Positions 25,401 to 38,622 of a stretch of 64,000 bases of DNA are shown piece by piece. How positions within the stretch are numbered: position 1 is the first letter of the stretch; each line of letters starts with the position of its first letter. The notes beneath the pieces are model-generated. The model had not been told where the DNA came from. It did not search any database and was given only the letters and a program-made list of their open reading frames with translations. The position numbers and the translations under genes were made by a program. The stretch comes from Salvelinus alpinus (taxonomy: Eukaryota; Chordata; Actinopteri; Salmoniformes; Salmonidae). The stretch covers positions 15,452,076-15,516,075 of the forward strand of contig NC_092099.1 of NCBI RefSeq assembly GCF_045679555.1. The letters run 5' to 3'.

Positions 25401-28400
25401 CTGTTGCCTCGACAGTGATGCATGGTATGTTGCTACCACACTTTGCCATTCACAGTGGATTCCGCACAGCAAGGTTATACAAGGACACATCCATGTGGCT
25501 TATGGGATGCATAGGTATTGCACTGAGTGTTAACCCACATTGCACTGGTGTGTGGGGTTTAGGGATATCTCTTACCTGAACAAATGATGACCTCACATCA
25601 ACTCGAAACACATATAAGAGAAACTATTCCAGTCAGTCATTTAAATGTATATAATTGAGAGGAGTTTATAACCAACAACTGTGTACTTAGACTGACCATT
25701 CTCTGGTCAAAAGTCTACTATGTCCTGCATAAAATACTAACTTCATCCAGGAAATAGCATAACCTTAGAACATTGATTCTCTGTCTCTGAACAGCTGATG
25801 ATGATCAGCATACGCTAGCAACATTCATCTTCTCAAGCAATCAAAAGAAATCAAATATATTGTCCACAAATGTAAACTTATCCAATCCGAGTCATCAGAT
25901 CCTCTTCAGCCTTGGGATTAATCTTCATGACCGATGAAGGATAGCAGGGATTACAGAGGGCGTTGTTTGAGACGCTCACAGAGCACACATTACAGTACGA
26001 TACGGTACATACTAGCCTTCTATTAACCTGCCTTCACTGCGGCCACTCTGTCCATCACTCTCAGCGTTCCGCGGTTATGCAACTGTGCTGCTGCCTGTAT
26101 AACACTCCCCCGCATGACCAGAGAGAAGCCCTTAAAGCAGCTCCCTCCAAGGAAACACATTAAAGTTAAAAGGAATGTTCATAACCAATAGTGCTTCCGT
26201 AGGCGGTTTTGCCATTTTCACACAGAGACAAGATGTGCATTAAATTGTAAAGAATATAGAGCACATCAGAGAGCTCACCAACTCAAAGCTAGGAAGGGAC
26301 ATGATAAATCGCTGTTAAAATTATACGTTAGGTTATGAGTTCACATTCTCTAGATATTGCTCAAACAAAGATGCCTTTCAAAATGTATGAAATGAAGAAA
26401 AAAATGGTCTATTGAAATGGCCATAACCTGTGCTGAGATGTCTGACTGGTTTGTCTGTAAAGTACAGGACATAAATCTGTACTGTACTGGCCATGATTTG
26501 GTTTATCATTGGTTGGCTGTAACAACATCTGTTCAGGAGTACAAGGTTCCCAAGGGAACAGCATTGTTGTTTCTTCACTTCCTCCACACACCAGCCCTTA
26601 TCTGGTTGCCTGAAATAAGCCCGCCAGTCCCGCGAGGGGACAAAGTTAATGTACGCTTTGGAGCTAATGTCTGAATAATTCAATCTGTGTATTCCATACA
26701 CCGAATGGATATTACATCCTGACCAAGAGAAACACTTGAGTGAATTTTTACAGTGCAAGTGTCCCTCGCATCATTACCTATTCAAAGACGTCAGCACATT
26801 AAATATTAGTCCCGTTATAACTATGATATGCAACAAATAAGCAATCCACCATAAGCATACAGCTAGCATTGTCCGTTGCTGTACGTGGGAGGCAGTGCCC
26901 CAACCAACAGACACCAGGCCAGGAATATCAAATGCAGATGGACAAATACCAGACTTGCTGGTGAACATCTGGTCATCTCATGTCTCAGGATGATGATGTC
27001 TCCATGTTGTCTGGTTGTTAGCATATCAAAGGCGGAATAGCGACCAGCTACATTAAGACACCGTAAGGAGAAAAAAACACACCGACGTGTTTAAGAAAAC
27101 ACATTGAGCATCGAGAGATAAGAACATCTGGTGAAGGGAATAGAGGGTTGAGTTAGAAAGATGGCACAGAAAGGCAATATTTCACAGCAGGCCAACTCTT
27201 CCTGAGAAGTCTTTTTTTGATTTTACTAAGACGTCATTTTTCTCCATGGTGGCCGATAGATAGCAGCAAATAAGCCGTATGGAATTTCCTGGACCAAACT
27301 CTTGTCTCTCAATTGTATTCAGAGCCATTTGCAATTGTCAGTTTCTACATAATCAACATGTGGACTGATAAACAAGGACAATCTCTCCACTGAGTAATTC
27401 AGTTGACCTGCTCTTCCCTGGCTGACAGTCAATAATTGTGAGAGAATTATATTTTCCTCAAACTGTTTATTGGGAGCCAGGGCTCATTTACTGTCCTCGT
27501 CTCCACTGGAGGGGTACACAACCCTGTGACACAACCACTTACACACACTGGCTTGGCCTGGGAGTTTTGTGATCTGCCTCACAGTATGATTTAGAGTTGT
27601 GCCTGGAGTCATTGCAATCCTGCATGATTCGAAGTTAACAAAACATGTATTCATGTGTAACAGTTTAGACAATAACTTGTATTGCACAACTAAATGGCTA
27701 TCCCTTATGCCTCGTCGTTTTTACATAACAGCACACATAACTTATATTGAAATACTTCAGAGGTATATAAGGATCACAACATGCTTTATACCTAATGGGG
27801 ATAAATAACAATTGCTGGTTTTGTTGGTTTCATTCTGCACAGGGATTGAACAAATTCACTTTTTTATTCTGACCATAAAACCAATGCTGCTCTCTCACTT
27901 TTCCAATTTCCTGAAACATGGTTCCAGTTTATGGGTAAAGAGAAAGGCTTTCTAATGAATACCATTTCTCTCAGTCCTGGGGAGCAACTGTGCTGTGGTT
28001 AAACCAGCGTGGAGCCACACAGGAGAGCATGCCTCTGTACCTTTATGATTTTGACCTCACAAACACAGACCCCCACAATACTGAGAATACAACACAGCTG
28101 CCTTAACATTCCAACATGGGTCAGAGTTGATGACGAGAGGTCAGGCTGGAGCCCCTCCTTTATATAAAACCAGGAGAGACAATAGCCTCTGCTGCTGTGC
28201 TATGCAGAAAAACAGAAATCTAGTCTGTGTGGTAAGAATGACTAGGATGGACACACCTAATCCCCTGTTAATGATTTTCTGGTCAGAACTTGGTGACAGT
28301 TGGTTTGTTTGCAACAGGCTATATTTTTAATAACCGTGTGACAATATCAGTGTGTACACTACAGAGCCACAGTCCCGGCCTGACAGAACTGTCAGAAGAT

Positions 28401-28616
28401 ACAGTCTTTGATATGAGGATTTTCATTTCTAATTACAAGGGCTTTAAGATGTTAGACCTTCCCGGAAACATAACAGCTTTCTGGTCTACCCAGTCCACCT
28501 TGTGGGAGCAAACCCACAGAGGCCATTTCATTTACACAGAAGCTTCAACAGAACATCCATATCCTCCCACACTTACCTTCAACCACCTCACATGATCTGT
28601 GCCCCACAACAAGAAT
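22461..28616. other. Region upstream of chn1 alpha1, no gene recognised
   Basis: About 6.1 kb of mostly unique-looking sequence with a poly-C run at 25202-25214. Small open frames show no known domain, codon pattern or splice context I can support. Any SH2-coding exons of the long chn1 isoform would have to lie between here and 61.8 kb, but I did not recognise them. Confidence 0.4.
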
Positions 28617-28835
28617 TCAAATCAAATCACATTTATTTATATAGCCCTTCTTAGATCAGCTGATATCTCAAAGTGCTGTACAGAAACCCAGCCTAAAACC
28701 CCAAAAAGCAAGCAATGCAGGTGTAGAAGCACGGTGGCTAGGAAAAACTCACTAGAAAAGCCAAAACCTAGGAAGAAACCTAGAGAGGAACCAGGCTATG
28801 AGGGGTGGCCAGTCCATGGAAAACATCCAAAGCAA
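28617..28835 (+). repeat. Dispersed fish repeat, second copy
   Basis: Same family as 5206-5460: AAATCAAATCACATTTATTT, then TATAGCCCTTCTTAGATCAG, GCAATGCAGGTGTAGAAGC, and further on AGGAAGAAACCTAGAGAGG. It extends beyond the part kept in the first copy. No coding capacity. Confidence 0.8.
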
Positions 28836-28924
28836 TGTACCCCGTGAATTCCAATATCCAGGCCCTCACAATATTGCACCTCTGAACATCAGAAATCTTG
28901 TATAATTAGATTATATACACTCTT

Positions 28925-29152
28925 TCTCCATTTTTTAAATTTAACCTAGTTATTTAACTAGGCAAGTCAGGTAAGAACAAATTCTTACTTACAATGACAG
29001 CCTACCCCGGCCAAACCCAGACGACACTGGGACAATTGTGCGCTGCCAATCACAGCCAGATGTGATACAGCCTGGATTCAAACCAGGGACTGTAATGATG
29101 CCTCTTGCACTGAGATGCAGTGCAGTAACCGCTGCGCCACTCGGGAGCCCAT
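28925..29152 (-). mobile_element. Salmonid tRNA-derived SINE
   Basis: On the minus strand it starts GGCTCCCGAGTGGCGCAGCG (A-box region), has a degenerate B box GGTTTGAATCC and ends with the TTAACTAGG/AAATTAA-type tail. The same head is seen at 49141. Transcribed by RNA polymerase III in live copies; here the B box has decayed. Confidence 0.8.
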
Positions 29153-30990
29153 TAGGCATATGGTTTTTCAGTTACTGCCTAGTCACAGCTGCAAAAGTCC
29201 CACATCTAAGAATAATGATATAGGCACCAGTTAGCTATTAAATGGTTAAATTCAAGATTAAAAATGAACATCTCCAATAAGATTAAATGCAAATATTGCT
29301 GACACCAGGGGGATATTTCCATGTCTCTAAAAGGTCTAATGATTTCTTGAAGCAAACACAAATGACCCATCACTTAATGTAATGAGTGAATGTTAAAACA
29401 GTGATTACTGTGTCTTTGTTTCACTGATTAATTCATTGGCCGACACCAGACGTGAATATGAACAGCTGCATGTCTTCTCATCAATTGGAACAATCCAGAC
29501 TAGATTACAATCTTGACCACAGACTGGAGTTGGGGAAGACAACTGGTACATTTACGAGCCTATACAAAAAGGACTAACCTCCCTTACTGTCCTCGTCAGT
29601 TAAACTACGGTTTTAGCCACAATTAATTCTTCCTTATAAACATAGGAATCTGCAGTGTGCAAAATGTAAATGCTTATTTACCATATTGATATTGATACTT
29701 GCCATGATCGGGATCGCTGTGTGCCGATCCCAGGAGGCGCTCTGCAGATGCATTCTATACACTCTAGTAATTAGTCATCCAAGCACACAATTGAAAACCA
29801 GCTGCAATGAACTAGACATTGTTGCAACAATCGCTAAGATTAACAACACTGATTCTAAACTGATTCTAAAATGTGTGCAGTAATGAAGACAAGTGAAGCA
29901 AAGACAGCGATACCACTTGGAGTTGATAAAATGACAAACAAATAGAGTTGCAGGACCTATAGAGAGGAGAGGCTTTAGACAAAAGCAACAGTTACACAAC
30001 ATAGAAAATATGATAAATAATGTATAACATCCTGACCTCCTCAGATCTTGAAGTGGTAGACACACATGACTACTTTCTGATAGAAGAAGAGAAACCACCA
30101 CAGAGTGACTGGTTTGCTTGTGACTTGTTATTGTCATGAGAAATCCATTCATCTTTTAGCCTCACCGTCTCAGAGTCAGTCGATGCCAGCAGAAGCTTAC
30201 TGAATAGGGTGTTGGAAGTCTTTTTTTGACGTCGCTTAAAACAAAAGAGCTACTCAAAGGACAGATTGTCACAGGGCAAATTAACCAAATTCTCACGTTA
30301 GGGACATATACACGGTAAAAATGTTACATCGCTGCAACCAACTCAGCAGGAACAGGTCAGTTCTGTTATTGCATGTCAACGTGTACATTATACAATAAAT
30401 AACTAGCCTATACTCAGTGCATACAGATAACATTCAAAGCAATCTTCATTTTATCCAACAAATAGGTGTATGTATAAACACTAAACGGTATGATGCTAAA
30501 ATGTTAGAACCAGGAAAGGGACATTTAAAGGCCAGAAAAATTTGCCTTTTCCTAAATTCATTAGTGTTAAGTAAGAGGGAGCACGTACAGTAGAACAGCA
30601 TGTTAATGGGGGGGGGGGGGGGGGGATAACAACAATGAGGGCATGGAGCATGGATCAAGACAGCAGTCCTCACTCTCCATTTGTGGAGACATACAGCACT
30701 GCTAGGGTCTCAAACTTCTGTGGTACATTTCCTCATAGTATTGTATCCAATGTCTGGGCTCTAGTGTGAACCCCATAACACAGTCTGGGAGCAGGAAAAA
30801 CATACCCCAGACTTTACAAGAGGCACTTTATTTGAACAGTGTGTCATATTGAAATCAAGTCTATTTTTTCAAATGAGCCCCGCACAACACACACATCAAT
30901 AAAAAACCCAATAAAATACTCATTTACAAAACATGAACATAAAAAAAAACACAAACTTGACTTAGAGATTTCCCCACTAATGTTTTACAT
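29153..30990. other. Non-coding stretch with poly-G run
   Basis: No gene or named repeat recognised. A G homopolymer of about 18 bases lies at 30608-30625. It leads into the 28-bp minisatellite. Confidence 0.4.
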
Positions 30991-33290
30991 TCCCTAAATG
31001 GCTAGAGGCATTCAAGCCTCTGAGCCCCCCTTGCAACACATTCAAACCTGAGCATCCACTGCAACACGTTCAAGCCTGAGCATCCACTGCAACACATTCA
31101 AGCCTGAGCATCCATTGCAACACATTCAAGCCTGAGCCTCCCATGTAACACATTCAAGCCTGAGCCTCCCATGCAACACATTAGATCATGAGCCTCCCAT
31201 GCAACACATTCAAGCCTGAGCCTCCCCTGCAACACATTCATGCCTGAGCCTCCCCTGCAACACATTCATGCCTGAGCCTCCCCTGCAACACATTCGTGCC
31301 TGAGCCTCCCCTGCAACATATTCAAGCGTGAGCCTCCCCAGCAACAGATTCAAGCCTGAGCATCCACTGCAACACATTCAAGCCTGAGCTTCAAGCCAAT
31401 GCAAAATATTCAAGCTTGAGCCTCCCCTGCAACAGATTCAGTCTTAAGCCTCCCATGCAACACACTCGATCCTAAACAACCCATGCAACACATTCAAGCC
31501 TGAGCCTCCCCTGCAACACATTCAAGCCTGAGCCTCCCCTGCAACACATTCAATCTTAAGCCTCCCATGCAACACATTCAATCCTAAGCCTCCCATGCAA
31601 CACATTCAAGCCTAAGCCTCCTCCGCCACACATTCAAGCCTGAGCCTCCATTGCAACACATTCCATCCTGAGCTCCCCCTGCTACACATTCAATATTAAG
31701 CCTCCCATGCAACACATTCAATCTTAAGCTTCCCATGCAACACATTTAAGCCTAAGCCTCAACTGCAACACATTCAAGCCTGAGCCTCCCATGCAACACA
31801 TTTAATATTAAAGAATCCCCTGCAACACAATCAATATTAAGCCTCCCATGCAACACATTCAATCTTAAGCCTCCATTGCAACACATTCAAGCCTAAGCCT
31901 CCCCTGCAACACATTCAATCTTAAGCCTCCCATGCAACACATTTAAGCCTTATCCTCAACTGCAACCCATTCAAGCCTGAGCCTCCTGTGCAACACATTC
32001 AAGCCTGAGCCTCATGCAACACATTCAAGCCTGAGCCCCCCCTGCAACACATTCAAGCCTGAGCCTCTCATGCAACCCATTCAAGCATGAGCCTCCCCTG
32101 CAACACATTCAAGTTTAAGCCTCACATGCAGCACATTCAAGCCTCCCATGCAACACACTCAATCTGAAGCCTCCCATGCAACACATTCGATCCTAAGCCT
32201 CCACTTCAACACATTTAATATTAAGCCTCCCACGCAACACATTCTATGCTAAGCCTCCCATGCAACACATTCAAGCCTGAGCCTCCCCTGCAACACATTG
32301 AAGCCTGAGCCTCCCATGCAACACATTCAATCTTAATCCTCCCATGTAACACATTTAAGCCTCCCCTGCAACACATTCAAGCCTGAGCCTTCCCTGCAAC
32401 ACATTCAATATTAAGCCTCCCATGCAACACATTCAAGCCGGAGACACTCCTGCAACACATTCGATCCTAAGCCTCCCCTGCAACACATTCGATCCTAAGC
32501 CTCCCCTGCAAGAAATTCAAGCCTAAGCCTACCCTGCAACATATTCGATCCTAAGCCTCCCCTGCAACACATTCAAGCCTCCCATGCAAAACATTCAATT
32601 CTAAGCCTCCCATGCAACACATTCAAGCCTGAGACACTCCTGCAACACATTCGATCCTAAGCCTCCCCTTCAACACATTCAAGCCTGAGCCTCCCCTGCA
32701 ACAAATTCAAGCCTGAGCTTCCCATGCAACACAATCGATCCTAAGCCTCCCGTGCAACACATTCAAGCCTGAGCCTCCCCTGCAACACATTCTATGCTAA
32801 GCCTCCAATGCAACACATTCAAGCCTGAGCCTCCCCTGCAAAACATTCAAGCCTGAGCCTCCCCTGCAAAACATTCAAGCCTGAGCCTCCCTGCAACACA
32901 TTCAATTTGAAGCCTCCCATATAACACATTCAATCGTATACCTCCCATGCAACACATTCAAGCCTCCCCTGAAACACATTCATGCCTGAGCCTCCCCAGC
33001 AACACATTCTAGCCTGAGCCTCCCCTGTAACACATACATGGCTGAGCCTCCCCTGCAACACATTCAACCATGAGCCTCCCCTGCAACACATTCATGTCTG
33101 TGCCTCCCATGCAACACATTCAAGCCTGAGCTTCCCCTGCAACACATTCAAGCCTGAGCTTCCCCTGCAACACATTCAAGCCTGAGTCTCCCCTGCAACA
33201 CATTCAAGCCTCAGTCTCCCCTGCAACACATTCAAGCCTCCCATGCAACACATTCAGGCCTAAGCCTCCCCTGCAACACATTCTACATTT
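30991..33290. repeat. 28-bp minisatellite, about 2.3 kb
   Basis: Around 80 degenerate copies of AACACATTCAAGCCTGAGCC followed by TCCCCTGC. Variants include TTCAATCTTAAG, TTCGATCCTAAG and shorter units lacking the GAGCCTCC part. Units differ from each other far more than in the chn1 array, so it is older or less homogenised. It meets the 3' end of the LINE at about 33290. Confidence 0.97.
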
Positions 33291-33574
33291 GTGGAGCAAA
33301 AACCCAAAGCAGCTCTCCCTAAATAGGAAGCCACCCTTGGAACCACTAGCACTATCCAATCTTGTGCTCTTGTACAGTATTCTATTGTTTTGACCTTGAC
33401 TAGTGTCGTCAGATACATTGGAAGTTTCTGCAGGAGCGCTTTGTAAAGAAACAAAAGGTAACGCTGCTCTCTTACATACAGAGGCCCAACACACCTTTTG
33501 ATACAATACACAATGGTGAGTTCTAAAACGATCACCAGTAAAGAATCTAAGGGCACAATGGAAAAAAAGCATCT

Positions 33575-33775
33575 AGAGGTTTAAGTGTGGAAGCTGCTGC
33601 GTGCATACAGATTATATCTCCGTAATGTTGTCGTCTTGTTGTGATGTGTGTGTAATTTTAATCCCCGTCCCCGCAGGCAGCCTTTTGCCATCTGGTAGGC
33701 CGTCATTGTAAATAAGAATTTGTTCTTAACTGGCTTGCCTAGTTTAATAAAGGTTAAATAAATTAATAAATCATC
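33575..33775 (+). mobile_element. 5'-truncated LINE 3' end in antisense to the older LINE
   Basis: Contains CAGGCAGCCTTTTGCCATCT, GGTAGGCCGTCATTGTAAAT and a TTAACTGGCTTGCCTAG tail ending in TTAAATAAA. It resembles the 3' end of the plus-strand LINE at 45310-45375. CATCTA at 33569-33574 and again at 33772-33777 may be its target duplication. The tail is shared with salmonid SINEs. Confidence 0.65.
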
Positions 33776-33781
33776 TAAAAC

Positions 33782-34352
33782 TGTTATGCTGGTGAATGAG
33801 GACCCAAAAGCGACTTAATAGAAACAGAGTCTTTATTCCAGTCTTAAACAAAAACCGATACTCCTGGATATTATCTTAGGTAAATCCAAAACAGGAAAAC
33901 TGAAATCCTCTCGTCAGTAGAGAGGAACGACTGGAGACGCGGCCACAGACTGCAGGTCGCTTCGGGAAGGCACAGGCCGTAGCTGACATAGACACCTGCT
34001 CACACGCAGCATCTGAAGAAGGCAAAAACACGACAGGGCGGAACAAGGACACAGAACAGCAAACATCAAACAAGGATCCGACAAGGACAGAAGCGGAAAA
34101 CAGAGGGAGAAATAGGGTCTCTAATCAGAGGGCAAAATAGGGGACAGGTGTGAAAGAGTAAATGAGGTAGTTAGGAGAATGAGGAACAGCTGGGAGCAGG
34201 AACGGAACGATAGAGAGAGAGAGCGAGAGAGGGAGAGAGGGAGGGAGAGAGAGGGATAGAAAGAGGGAAAGAACCTAATAAGACCAGCAGAGGGAAACGA
34301 ATAGAAGGGAAGCACAGGGACAAGACATGATAATCAATGACAAAACATGACA
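33782..34352 (-). repeat. 3' LTR of chromovirus 2
   Basis: Plus-strand reading TGTTATGCTGG ... CAAAACATGACA, so TG...CA ends. Same length and, by eye, same sequence as 38623-39193, including the GAGAGAG-rich tract near 34211-34263. Confidence 0.95.
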
Positions 34353-34364
34353 GTACCCCCCCAC
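34353..34364 (-). other. Polypurine tract of chromovirus 2
   Basis: Minus strand reads GAGTGGGGGGGTAC directly before the 3' LTR. This is the expected plus-strand priming site. Confidence 0.7.
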
Positions 34365-37300
34365 TCACCGAGCGCCTCCTGGCGCACTCGAGGAGGAACC
34401 CTGGCGGCAACGGAGGAAATCATCAATCAACGAACGGTCCAGCACGTCCCGAGATGGAACCCAACTCCTCTCCTCAGGACCGTAACCCTCCCAATCCACT
34501 AAGTACTGGTGACCACGTCCCCGAGAACGCATGTCCATGATCTTCCGTACCTTGTAAATAGGTGCGCCCTCGACAAGGACGGGGGGGGGGGAGGGAAGAC
34601 GAACGGGGGCGCGAAGAAAAGGTTTGACACAGGAGACATGGAAGACAGGGTGGACGCGACGAAGATGTCGCGGAAGAAGCAGTCGCACAGCGACAGGATT
34701 GACGACCTGAGAGACACGGAACGGACCAATGAACCGCGGAGTCAACTTGCGAGAAGCTGTCGTAAGGGGAAGGTTACGAGTGGAAAGCCACACTCTCTGA
34801 CCGCGACAATACCTAGGACTCTTAATCCTACGTTTATTGGCGGCTCTCACAGTCTGCGCCCTGTAACGGCAAAGTGCAGACCTGACCCTCCTCCAGGTGC
34901 GCTCACAACGTTGGACAAAAGCCTGAGCGGAGGGAACGCTGGACTCGGCGAGCTGGGACGAGAACAGAGGAGGCTGGTACCCAAGACTACTCTGAAACGG
35001 AGATAGCCCGGTAGCAGACGAAGGAAGCGAGTTGTGAGCGTATTCTGCCCAGGGGAGCTGTTCTGCCCAAGACGCAGGGTTTCGAAAAGAAAGGCTGCGT
35101 AATATGCGACCAATCGACTGATTGGCCCTTTCTGCTTGACCGTTAGACTGGGGATGAAACCCGGAAGAGAGACTGACGGAAGCACCAATCAAACGACAGA
35201 ACTCCCTCCAAAACTGTGACGTGAATTGCGGGCCTCTGTCTGAAACGGCGTCTAACGGGAGGCCATGAATTCTGAACACATTCTCAATGATGATTTGTGC
35301 CGTCTCCTTAGCGGAAGGAAGCTTAGCGAGGGGAATGAAATGTGCCGCCTTAGAGAACCTATCGACAACCGTAAGAATCACAGTCTTCCCCGCAGACGAA
35401 GGCAGACCGGTAATAAAGTCTAAGGCGATGTGAGACCATGGTCGAGAAGGAATGGGAAGCGGTCTGAGACGACCGGCAGGAGGAGAGTTACCTGACTTAG
35501 TCTGCGCGCAGTCCGAACAAGCAGCCACGAAACGGCGCGTGTCACGCTCCTGAGTAGGCCACCAAAACCGCTGGCGAATAGAAGCAAGCGTACCCCGAAC
35601 GCCGGGGTGGCCAGCTAACTTGGCAGAGTGAGCCCACTGAAGAACAGCCAGACGAGTAGAGACAGGAACGAACAGAAGGTTACTAGGACAAGCGCGCGGC
35701 GACGCAGTGTGAGTGAGTGCTTGCTTTACCTGTCTCTCAATTCCCCAGACAGTCAACCCGACAACACGCCCTTCAGGGAGAATCCCCTCGGGGTCGGTAG
35801 AAGCCACAGAAGAACTAAAGAGACGGGATAAGGCATCAGGCTTGGTGTTCTTATTTCCCGGGCGATAAGAAATCACGAACTCGAAACGAGCGAAAAACAA
35901 CGCCCAACGAGCTTGACGTGCATTAAGTCGTTTGGCAGAACGGATGTACTCAAGGTTCTTATGGTCAGTCCAAACGACAAAAGGAACGGTCGCCCCCTCC
36001 AACCACTGTCGCCATTCGCCTATGGCTAAGCGGATGGCGAGCAGTTCGCGGTTACCCACATCATAGTTGCGTTCCGATGGCGACAGGCGATGAGAAAAAT
36101 AAGCGCAAGGATGGACCTTATCGTCAGAATGGAAGCGCTGGGACAGAATGGCTCCCACGCCCACCTCTGAAGCGTCAACCTCGACAATGAATTGTTTAGT
36201 GACGTCAGGAGTAACAAGGATAGGAGCGGATGTAAAACGCTTCTTGAGGAGATCAAAAGCTCCCTGGGCGGAACCGGACCACTTAAAGCACGTCTTGACA
36301 GAAGTCAGAGCTGTGAGAGGGGCAGCCACTTGACCGAAATTACGAATGAAACGCCGATAGAAATTAGCGAAACCGAGAAAGCGCTGCAACTCGACACGTG
36401 ACTTAGGAACGGGCCAATCGCTGACAGCCTGGACCTTAGCGGGATCCATCTGAATGCCCTCAGCGGAAATAACAGAACCGAGAAATGTGACAGAGGAGAC
36501 ATGAAAGGCGCACTTCTCAGCCTTCACGTAGAGACAATTCTCTAAAAGGCGCTGGAGTACACGTCGAACGTGCTGAACATGAATCTCGAGTGACGGTGAA
36601 AAAATCAGGATATCGTCAAGGTAAACGAAAACAAAGATGTTCAGCATGTCTCTCAGTACATCATTAACTAATGCCTGAAAGACAGCTGGAGCATTAGCGA
36701 GACCGAACGGCAGAACCCGGTATTCAAAATGCCCTAACGGAGTGTTAAACGCCGTCTTCCACTCGTCCCCCTCTCTGATGCGCACGAGATGGTAAGCGTT
36801 ACGAAGGTCCAACTTAGTAAAGAACCTGGCTCCCTGCAGAATCTCGAAGGCTGACGACATAAGGGGAAGCGGATAACGATTCTTAACCGTTATGTCATTC
36901 AGCCCTCGATAATCCACGCAGGGGCGCAGAGTACCGTCCTTCTTCTTAACAAAAAAAACCCCCGCTCCGGCGGGAGAGGAAGAAGGCACCACGGTACCGG
37001 CGTCGAGAGAAACAGACAGATAATCCTCGAGAGCCTTACGTTCGGGAGCCGACAGAGAGTATAGTCTACCCCGAGGGGGAGTGGTCCCCGGAAGGAGATC
37101 AATACAACAATCATACGACCGGTGAGGAGGAAGAGAGTTGGCTCTGGACCGACTGAAGACCGTGCGCAGATCATGATATTCCTCCGGCACTCCTGTCAAA
37201 TCACCAGGTTCCTCCTGAGAAGAGGGGACAGAAGAAACAGGAGGGATAGCAGACATTAAACACTTCACATGACAAGAAACGTTCCAGGATAGGATAGAAT

Positions 37301-37754
37301 TACTAGACCAATTAATAGAAGGATTATGACATACTAGCCAGGGATGACCCAAAACAACAGGTGTAAAAGGTGAACGAAAAATCAAAAAGGAAATGGTCTC
37401 ACTGTGGTTACCAGATACTGTGAGGGTTAAAGGTAGTGTCTCACATCTGATACTGGGGAGAAGACTACCATCTAAGGCGAACATGGGCGTGGGCTTCCCT
37501 AACTGTCTGAGAGGAATGTCATGTTTCCGAGCCCATGCTTCGTCCATAAAACAACCCTCAGCCCCAGAGTCTATCAAGGCACTGCAGGAAGCAGCCGAAC
37601 CGGTCCAGCGTAGATGGACCGACAAGGTAGTACAGGATCTTGATGGAGAGACCTGAGTAGTAGCGCTCACCAGTAGCCCTCCGCTTACTGATGAGCTCTG
37701 GCTTTTACTGGACATGACATGACAAAATGTCCAGCAGAACCGCAATAGAGGCAA
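34365..37754 (-). CDS. pol: Chromovirus 2 Pol polyprotein, 1129 aa from first Met
   Basis: One uninterrupted frame. Domains in order: aspartic protease with DSGA at 62-65; reverse transcriptase about 240-430 with catalytic YLDD at 378-381; RNase H with Asp527 in VEVDAS and WTDHKN at 595-600; integrase zinc region His709, His716, Cys746, Cys749; integrase core Asp779, Asp839, Glu875 (D,D-35-E); chromodomain about 1066-1117 with [15 protein letters not shown]. The chromodomain marks it as a chromovirus, and such domains are known to steer integration to certain chromatin. The frame is -1 relative to gag and overlaps it by 70 nt, so Pol is probably made by frameshifting, though I see no classic slippery heptamer. 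All catalytic residues listed are intact. Confidence 0.95.
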   Translation of the reverse strand: MPLLRFCWTFCHVMSSKSQSSSVSGGLLVSATTQVSPSRSCTTLSVHLRWTGSAASCSALIDSGAEGCFMDEAWARKHDIPLRQLGKPTPMFALDGSLLPSIRCETLPLTLTVSGNHSETISFLIFRSPFTPVVLGHPWLVCHNPSINWSSNSILSWNVSCHVKCLMSAIPPVSSVPSSQEEPGDLTGVPEEYHDLRTVFSRSRANSLPPHRSYDCCIDLLPGTTPPRGRLYSLSAPERKALEDYLSVSLDAGTVVPSSSPAGAGVFFVKKKDGTLRPCVDYRGLNDITVKNRYPLPLMSSAFEILQGARFFTKLDLRNAYHLVRIREGDEWKTAFNTPLGHFEYRVLPFGLANAPAVFQALVNDVLRDMLNIFVFVYLDDILIFSPSLEIHVQHVRRVLQRLLENCLYVKAEKCAFHVSSVTFLGSVISAEGIQMDPAKVQAVSDWPVPKSRVELQRFLGFANFYRRFIRNFGQVAAPLTALTSVKTCFKWSGSAQGAFDLLKKRFTSAPILVTPDVTKQFIVEVDASEVGVGAILSQRFHSDDKVHPCAYFSHRLSPSERNYDVGNRELLAIRLAIGEWRQWLEGATVPFVVWTDHKNLEYIRSAKRLNARQARWALFFARFEFVISYRPGNKNTKPDALSRLFSSSVASTDPEGILPEGRVVGLTVWGIERQVKQALTHTASPRACPSNLLFVPVSTRLAVLQWAHSAKLAGHPGVRGTLASIRQRFWWPTQERDTRRFVAACSDCAQTKSGNSPPAGRLRPLPIPSRPWSHIALDFITGLPSSAGKTVILTVVDRFSKAAHFIPLAKLPSAKETAQIIIENVFRIHGLPLDAVSDRGPQFTSQFWREFCRLIGASVSLSSGFHPQSNGQAERANQSIGRILRSLSFRNPASWAEQLPWAEYAHNSLPSSATGLSPFQSSLGYQPPLFSSQLAESSVPSAQAFVQRCERTWRRVRSALCRYRAQTVRAANKRRIKSPRYCRGQRVWLSTRNLPLTTASRKLTPRFIGPFRVSQVVNPVAVRLLLPRHLRRVHPVFHVSCVKPFLRAPVRLPSPPPVLVEGAPIYKVRKIMDMRSRGRGHQYLVDWEGYGPEERSWVPSRDVLDRSLIDDFLRCRQGSSSSAPGGAR

Positions 37755-38605
37755 AGGCGGTTGGTGATTCTCCGTTCCCTCTCCTTAGTCGAGATGCGAA
37801 TACCTCCCAGCTGCATGGGCTCAGTCTCTGAGCCGGTGGGAGGAGATGGTTGAGATGCGGAGAGGGGGAACACCGTTAACGCGAGCTCTCTTCCACGAGC
37901 TCGGTGACGAAGATCTACCCGTCGTTCTATGCGGATGGCGAGTGCAATCAAAGAGTCCACGCTGGAAGGAACCTCCCGGGAGAGAATCTCATCCTTAACC
38001 TCAGCGTGGAGTCCCTCCAGAAAACGAGCGAGCAACGCCGGCTCGTTCCAGTCACTGGAGGCAGCAAGAGTGCGAAACTCTATAGAGTAATCCGTTATGG
38101 ATCGATCACCTTGACATAGGGAAGCCAGGGCCCTGGAAGCCTCCTTCCCAAAAACTGAACGATCAAAAACCCGTATCATCTCCTCTTTAAAGTTCTGATA
38201 ATCGTTAGAACACTCAGCCCTTGCCTCCCAGATAGCTGTGCCCCACTCCCGAGCCCGACCAGTAAGGAGTGATATGACGTAAGCGATCCGAGCTCTCTCT
38301 CTTGAGTATGTGTTGGGCTGGAGAGAGAACACAATATCACACTGGGTGAGAAAGGAGCGACACTCAGTGGGCTGCCCAGAGTAACATGGTGGGTTATTAA
38401 CCCTAGGTTCCGGAGACTCGGAAGACCAGGAAGTAGCTGGTGGCACGAGACGAAGACTCTGAAACTGTCCTGAGAGGTCGGAGACCTGAGCGGCCAGGGT
38501 CTCAACGGCATGACGAGCAGCAGACAATTCCTGCTCGTGTCTGCCGAGCATTGCTCCCTGGAACTCGACGGCAGTGTTGCGAGAATCCGTAGTCGCTGGG
38601 TCCAT
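37685..38605 (-). CDS. gag: Chromovirus 2 Gag, 306 aa
   Basis: I start it at the ATG at 38605 (MDPATTDS), 18 nt after the 5' LTR, because the longer open frame reaches into the LTR. An N-terminal helical region ([17 protein letters not shown]) is followed by a capsid-like part with [16 protein letters not shown] and [15 protein letters not shown], as in Ty3/gypsy Gag. It ends with a zinc knuckle [14 protein letters not shown] (C-x2-C-x4-H-x4-C). Gag forms the particle and binds the RNA. Its end overlaps the pol frame. Confidence 0.92.
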   Translation of the reverse strand: MDPATTDSRNTAVEFQGAMLGRHEQELSAARHAVETLAAQVSDLSGQFQSLRLVPPATSWSSESPEPRVNNPPCYSGQPTECRSFLTQCDIVFSLQPNTYSRERARIAYVISLLTGRAREWGTAIWEARAECSNDYQNFKEEMIRVFDRSVFGKEASRALASLCQGDRSITDYSIEFRTLAASSDWNEPALLARFLEGLHAEVKDEILSREVPSSVDSLIALAIRIERRVDLRHRARGRELALTVFPLSASQPSPPTGSETEPMQLGGIRISTKERERRITNRLCLYCGSAGHFVMSCPVKARAHQ

Positions 38606-38622
38606 TCTTGGTCGGATCCTTC

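Noticed and set aside
25038..25579. Overlapping frames on both strands near a poly-C run
   Set aside because: Both strands are equally open and no family is recognised; judged to be chance.
26378..26758. 126-residue minus-strand frame
   Set aside because: No known domain, no splice context and no coding-like pattern; length can arise by chance.
30991..33290. CRISPR-like look: short repeats with variable parts at regular spacing
   Set aside because: Units are contiguous and degenerate, with no unique spacers; the setting is a vertebrate genome. It is a minisatellite.
34121..34410. Minus-strand Ser/Leu-rich frames in the LTRs
   Set aside because: They come from the GAGAGA tract in the LTR and occur in both LTRs.
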